A stretch of DNA of 22,429 nucleotides from Saksenaea vasiformis B4078 (taxonomy: Eukaryota > Mucoromycota > Mucoromycetes > Mucorales > Saksenaeaceae). The stretch spans positions 1 to 22,429 of the forward strand of contig JNDT01000826.1 of the NCBI GenBank assembly GCA_000697055.1, in the 5' to 3' direction. The translations under genes were made by a program, and so were the position numbers. The notes below the pieces were generated by a model, which was not told the DNA's origin, did no database searches, and saw nothing but the letters and a program-made list of their open reading frames with translations. This document shows, piece by piece, positions 19,017-22,429 of this stretch. Within the stretch, counting starts at the first letter, position 1, and each line of letters starts with the position of its first letter.

Positions 19017-19214
19017 GTCCTACATTCGGTAATACATCGACGTTAGATGGCAATGATCGCCTATCATAATGAAAAGGACTGAGACTCATGCTCGCTTGAT
19101 TATGGTCAACGTTGGAGAGGCATTCACAAACTCACGTCTAATGTCCTCTCTGTGAAGATCGAAAATCAAATAATCCGAGCAACGGAAGCTCGCGACGTTT
19201 GGACAATGCCGTAA
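19017..19214 (+). pseudogene. Second Fanzor/TnpB-like fragment, internally deleted
   Basis: Plus-strand relative of the gene at 17967-18580. From 19069 it reads MKRTETHARLIMVNVGEAFT, aligning with LKRAEFHGRLITVN...EGFT of the left copy. The putative RuvC-II glutamate is still in frame here. Weak similarity may begin at about 19017 (GPTFGNTSTLDGNDRLS against GKFGRSPTAKPGLRRLL). After FTNS about 150 bp are missing, removing both zinc knuckles and the RuvC-III motif. Sequence resumes at the C-terminal tail, and one frame gives NQIIRATEARD (left copy DNPIIRATEARDD) before a TAA at 19212-19214. Frame changes confirm that it is dead. Confidence 0.65.
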
Positions 19215-19300
19215 GTATCACAAAACACCGGTTTCCATTTTTGTAGTTCGCTAACGACATTTTCTTTTCTTCCCTTTGCGACATTCATTTTGAGAAACAC
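19140..19300 (+). repeat. Right arm of the inverted repeat
   Basis: Partner of 17870-18055 in opposite orientation. It covers the last codons, the stop and about 85 nt of downstream sequence of the second gene fragment, ending at GAGAAACAC (19300). The non-coding part is at least as well conserved as the coding tail. Confidence 0.8.
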
Positions 19301-20579
19301 TGGAACTCACCAGTAGAAGTTACCTATCACCGTAGTAGCCCAATTTACAGCGTCTTTTAAATGCTAAGCTGTCATACTACCGAAATAATTGCTGTCTATA
19401 CACACCTTGAAGAGTGTCATTTTCGCTACAAGACAGCTCTTGCCTGCTAATTTTTTTTTTCTTTTCTCGAAAACGAGAATTATATTTTGCTTCATTTTTC
19501 TTTTCTTCTTCTTCTTATTTTCTTTTTCAGTGGGTCAATGAAGATGCCGCATTGAACGACACCGCTTTCAAAGTTGCTGTTAGAATTTCTGGAGTTCTCT
19601 AGAAGTTATCACTAGGCTCATGGGACCTCACACAAAAACAACATCCACTCCGAGATGGCACCTGAGCTCTGGTATCAGACTCAATTAGGATCCCTAAGCT
19701 TATTGAATGTACGTTTATCATATACATACTAAATTGTAGAGTACATAGTGCCGAATAGTTGTGCACAGCTACAGGTCAAACAGGTAAGCGGGATTATCAC
19801 ATTAACAAACATAAAGTCTTTCGATTTGCATATAAAGAAACTAACATTTAAAGGTGTATCCAGAATAAGATTATTAATGAACACTTTGGAAAACTGAAAC
19901 CAGTATAACAGAGCAGATACTGTAATTCAGTAAAGAGCATTCAGTCTCAAAGGATTTTTATCGTTCACACTACACTTTCAAATTACATATATCACAGCGT
20001 TCGCTCAAAATGGCATACAGCCTGAAGCACGTATGATCCAAAGTACACACAATCTAAAGCGCATATGATTGAATGAATTACCCGCCATTACTCTTTATTA
20101 GAGTCACGATAGACTAGATGTATGTCCATTTAGGCAAATCATTTAATGCCGACTTAGTTTGTATAGATGCTGCTCCAATTCAGTGAATAAAACAGTACAA
20201 TCATTTAGTACCGTTGGTTTACTCAAGCCATCTCAAAAGGTCTTTTCCAAAGGTCTTGCCTTTTATTACTGTGCTTTCGTTGGTTATTATCAAGAAATGA
20301 CTGTCAATCAAAATCCGTTAATATCCTTTTACTCTTTTGTCTGACAAGTAGTAACAATTCTGGTACCCGAGATTCTTTATCAGTCCTAGGTAATCATAAC
20401 AACGGCCTTACTAATAACCATATTTTATTTCAATACTCTTGATAATGAATACCTCCCAAAGAAACATTGGCTAATATAATACAAGATGCAACTAATTAGT
20501 AACAATTGCATCAGTAATGGCAACATTGAACATGAGCATTTGACACGAGAGATGAAAATAAAAAAGGAGAATTTTAGAA
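19301..20579. other. Intergenic, no gene recognised
   Basis: AT-rich. A pyrimidine tract and acceptor (TTTTTCAG, about 19530) precede a short frame reading WVNEDAALNDTAFKVAVRIS, stop at 19602. It could be a terminal exon, but no partner in phase was found, including from the GTAAGTAT donor-like site in the right arm. The remainder has short AT-rich frames only. Confidence 0.35.
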
Positions 20580-20815
20580 CAGTCCTTTTTGCTACCATCT
20601 TTTTTGCTACCAGTTTGCTGCCACTTTTTTTGCTGCCGTTTTCTTTGCTATCATTTTTTTTTGCTATTATTTTTTTTGCTATCATTTTTTTTGCTGGCCT
20701 TCTTTTTGCTACCGATTTTTCGCCGTTTTTTTTTTGCTGCCATTTTTTTTCTGCTGTCACTTTTTTTACTGTTGTTTTTTTTTGCTATTACTTTTTTTTT
20801 GCTACTGTCATATCT
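20580..20815. repeat. T-rich minisatellite (unit about TTTTTTTTGCTACCA)
   Basis: About sixteen imperfect units of a T-run followed by GCT/GCC and three to five variable bases, period roughly 14-16. All frames are low complexity: plus frames give F/L/A-rich and minus frames K/A-rich strings. Neither strand should be called a protein. Confidence 0.75.
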
Positions 20816-22429
20816 GACATTGATCTTTTACTCATAATACTATTTATGCAGCTCAATGTCATTACAACATATAAGAAAATATGACCATGTCAGTCTTACA
20901 ATAACTTTATGAGATTATTCTAAGACATGTCTATACTCAGAATACTAATTGTGATATAGAAATTGAAAGGTTTGTAGAAGAAAATCAATAAAAAGAATCA
21001 GACGGTGTTACGCTGGAAATTTCGGGTAGTTAAGTTCTTAGGTAGACTTCAGCGATATGACAGAAGCGGTGATAAGAAAATAAGAATGAATAAAAGTTCG
21101 GTTCAGATAAGAGTTCAGTTTCGTGGAATTTAGTTCGATGTTAGTGAGCACCAGGTGTAGATTTGAGTCGGACACCAAGACTTGGAGTATTTATCAATGA
21201 AGATAAATGAAAGATAACAAAAGAAAAAAAACTAAAATAAGCAAAAAGAAAAAATTAAAGAAAATAAAATAATAAAAAAAATGGGATCCTACAACGGTCA
21301 TTACCGATATGACTTATACATCAATATGAGTCGTCCTATATGACAACTTTTGTGATTGCACCATTGGTATCTTTGGACTCAGTTGAATGAAAACTTTTAC
21401 TCTTGTCATTACTGTTGTATCCAGACTTCTTTGTCATACATTTACTAGCACAATGTATACTCAGCATTACTCCATCAGTTCAGTTAATTGGATAGTAAAT
21501 TATAATTCAGTCCCTAGTTCTTTTACACAGAATAAAAACAATCCTGACCGAGTCTCATGTACTCTACCCGCCTGATTCTTGACACCAATTAACTGACACT
21601 TCAATTACTGATTTACAAGATGTCTCACTATCAATGTTCCGATCATATTTTAGAAACATATAAAAGAAGACTCTAAAAATAATAAAAATCTTCATCTCAG
21701 TCTTACTGACTTCTTTCGTCTCATATTCTTTTCTTAAAATCATCTTTGATTCTTCATGTATATAGTAATTTTGTGCAGAAGACATGATAGCAAATACTCC
21801 ATATATTATACTAATCAAAATATATTTATTTATGATTTAGTTACTAAGAAATTCAGAAACAATAAAATTTACTCTTTCAATTCTGCTATTTTTGATTTAA
21901 CTAAAATAGTTCCAATGAATTATATTCTAAATTACTGTATAGCTCTTTTTTAATTCAATCTTTAAAAATACTTCTTTAAATTAGTTAATAGACAATAGTA
22001 ATATTTAAAATATAAGCTAACAATCTACTTTAAAGTCAATAAGAATATAAATATTATCAATTTAAATAAAAAAGTTTTTTAGATCTATCTTTTTTTTTTC
22101 TCAAAAATAAATATTAGTGTGATAAATGGATAGATCAAAAAATAGGAAAATCAGACGAGAAAATCCTTTGAGACTCTTTTTAATTGTCAAGTTCAATCAA
22201 AAAGGGATATCGTTCTAGTACATCATTTTCTATCCTATTTATATTCAAGAATTAGAGTGGAGCTTGTAGAAAGGTCATGGTTGGATAAAACATGTCCTTT
22301 CGGGTGTCTTGATACTCTTATCTTGTCTGTCATATTCTTCTTGTTCTTTTCTGCTGTAATCTTGGATCAAGCGGAGTTATTTCATGTACCTGATCTTTAA
22401 TTTCACTCAGATCAAGATACTCAGTTCTG
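20816..22429. other. Very AT-rich tail, no gene recognised
   Basis: From about 21180 the sequence becomes strikingly AT-rich, with long A or T runs at 21225-21280 and 22068-22100. Small frames at 21564-21818 (-) and 21756-21953 (+) reflect this composition. An 8-bp inverted repeat GATCTATC/GATAGATC lies at 22082-22089 and 22129-22136. The stretch 21000-21350 has TG-starting and PBS-like phrases reminiscent of an LTR element, but no LTR pair or coding domain is seen. Confidence 0.4.

Noticed and set aside
20425..20884. Lys/Ala-rich (-) and Phe/Leu-rich (+) ORFs
   Set aside because: They are translations of the T-rich minisatellite.
21000..21600. Possible LTR retrotransposon (TG-starting segments and TTGGTGTC phrases near 21170 and 21590)
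   Set aside because: No pair of long terminal repeats, no clear primer-binding match to a tRNA 3' end and no gag/pol motif.
1..22429. CRISPR array, rRNA operon or bacterial-type operon
   Set aside because: No regularly spaced repeats, no rRNA gene, and every supported gene has spliceosomal introns.

Overview
The window looks like nuclear DNA of an early-diverging fungus, most likely Mucoromycota (Mucorales). Its genes are split by many short introns of about 44-111 nt with GT(AAG)-type donors and CTAAC/CTGAC-like branch sites. Intergenic DNA is AT-rich. A LINE tail and a TnpB/Fanzor-like relic are present. The gene set (MAPR haem protein, UDP-glucuronate decarboxylase, Rpn8, a CofD/YvcK-like protein, ribosomal L30, Rad6-type E2) is eukaryotic. 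The assignment to Mucorales is inference; no marker that names the species is visible.

Layout. 1-620 (+): 3' end of a LINE-type retrotransposon, entering from outside the window. 1290-1520: first copy of a diverged dispersed repeat, followed by a GC-rich structured block and a poorly supported minus-strand exon pair (1725-2077). 2741-3390 (+): MAPR/Dap1-like gene, convergent with UXS (3591-4976, -). 4977-7679: about 2.7 kb with no recognisable intact gene, apart from a possible Kazal-like relic. 7680-8850 (+): RPN8, followed by the second repeat copy (8940-9155). 9595-11236 (-): CofD/YvcK-like gene. 12645-13139 (-): RPL30. 13140-16553: 3.4 kb of exon-like fragments on both strands that I cannot assign. 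16554-17242 (-): UBC2/RAD6. 17870-19300: two broken pieces of a Fanzor/TnpB-like nuclease gene facing outwards as an inverted repeat. 19301-22429: gene-free DNA with a T-rich minisatellite and a very AT-rich tail.

The six well-supported genes are housekeeping genes with no visible operon-like relation. Rpn8 and Rad6 both belong to the ubiquitin-proteasome system, but they are 8 kb apart and probably linked by chance. All six spliced models close exactly in frame, giving 158, 407, 321, 508, 109 and 150 residues.

The most interesting points are these. First, the inverted Fanzor-like pair has its best conserved stretch across the stop codon and beyond, which is where a TnpB/Fanzor guide RNA would be expected. 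Second, two unrelated genes each contain a microexon (8 nt in UXS, 12 nt in RAD6) immediately after a GC-AG intron.
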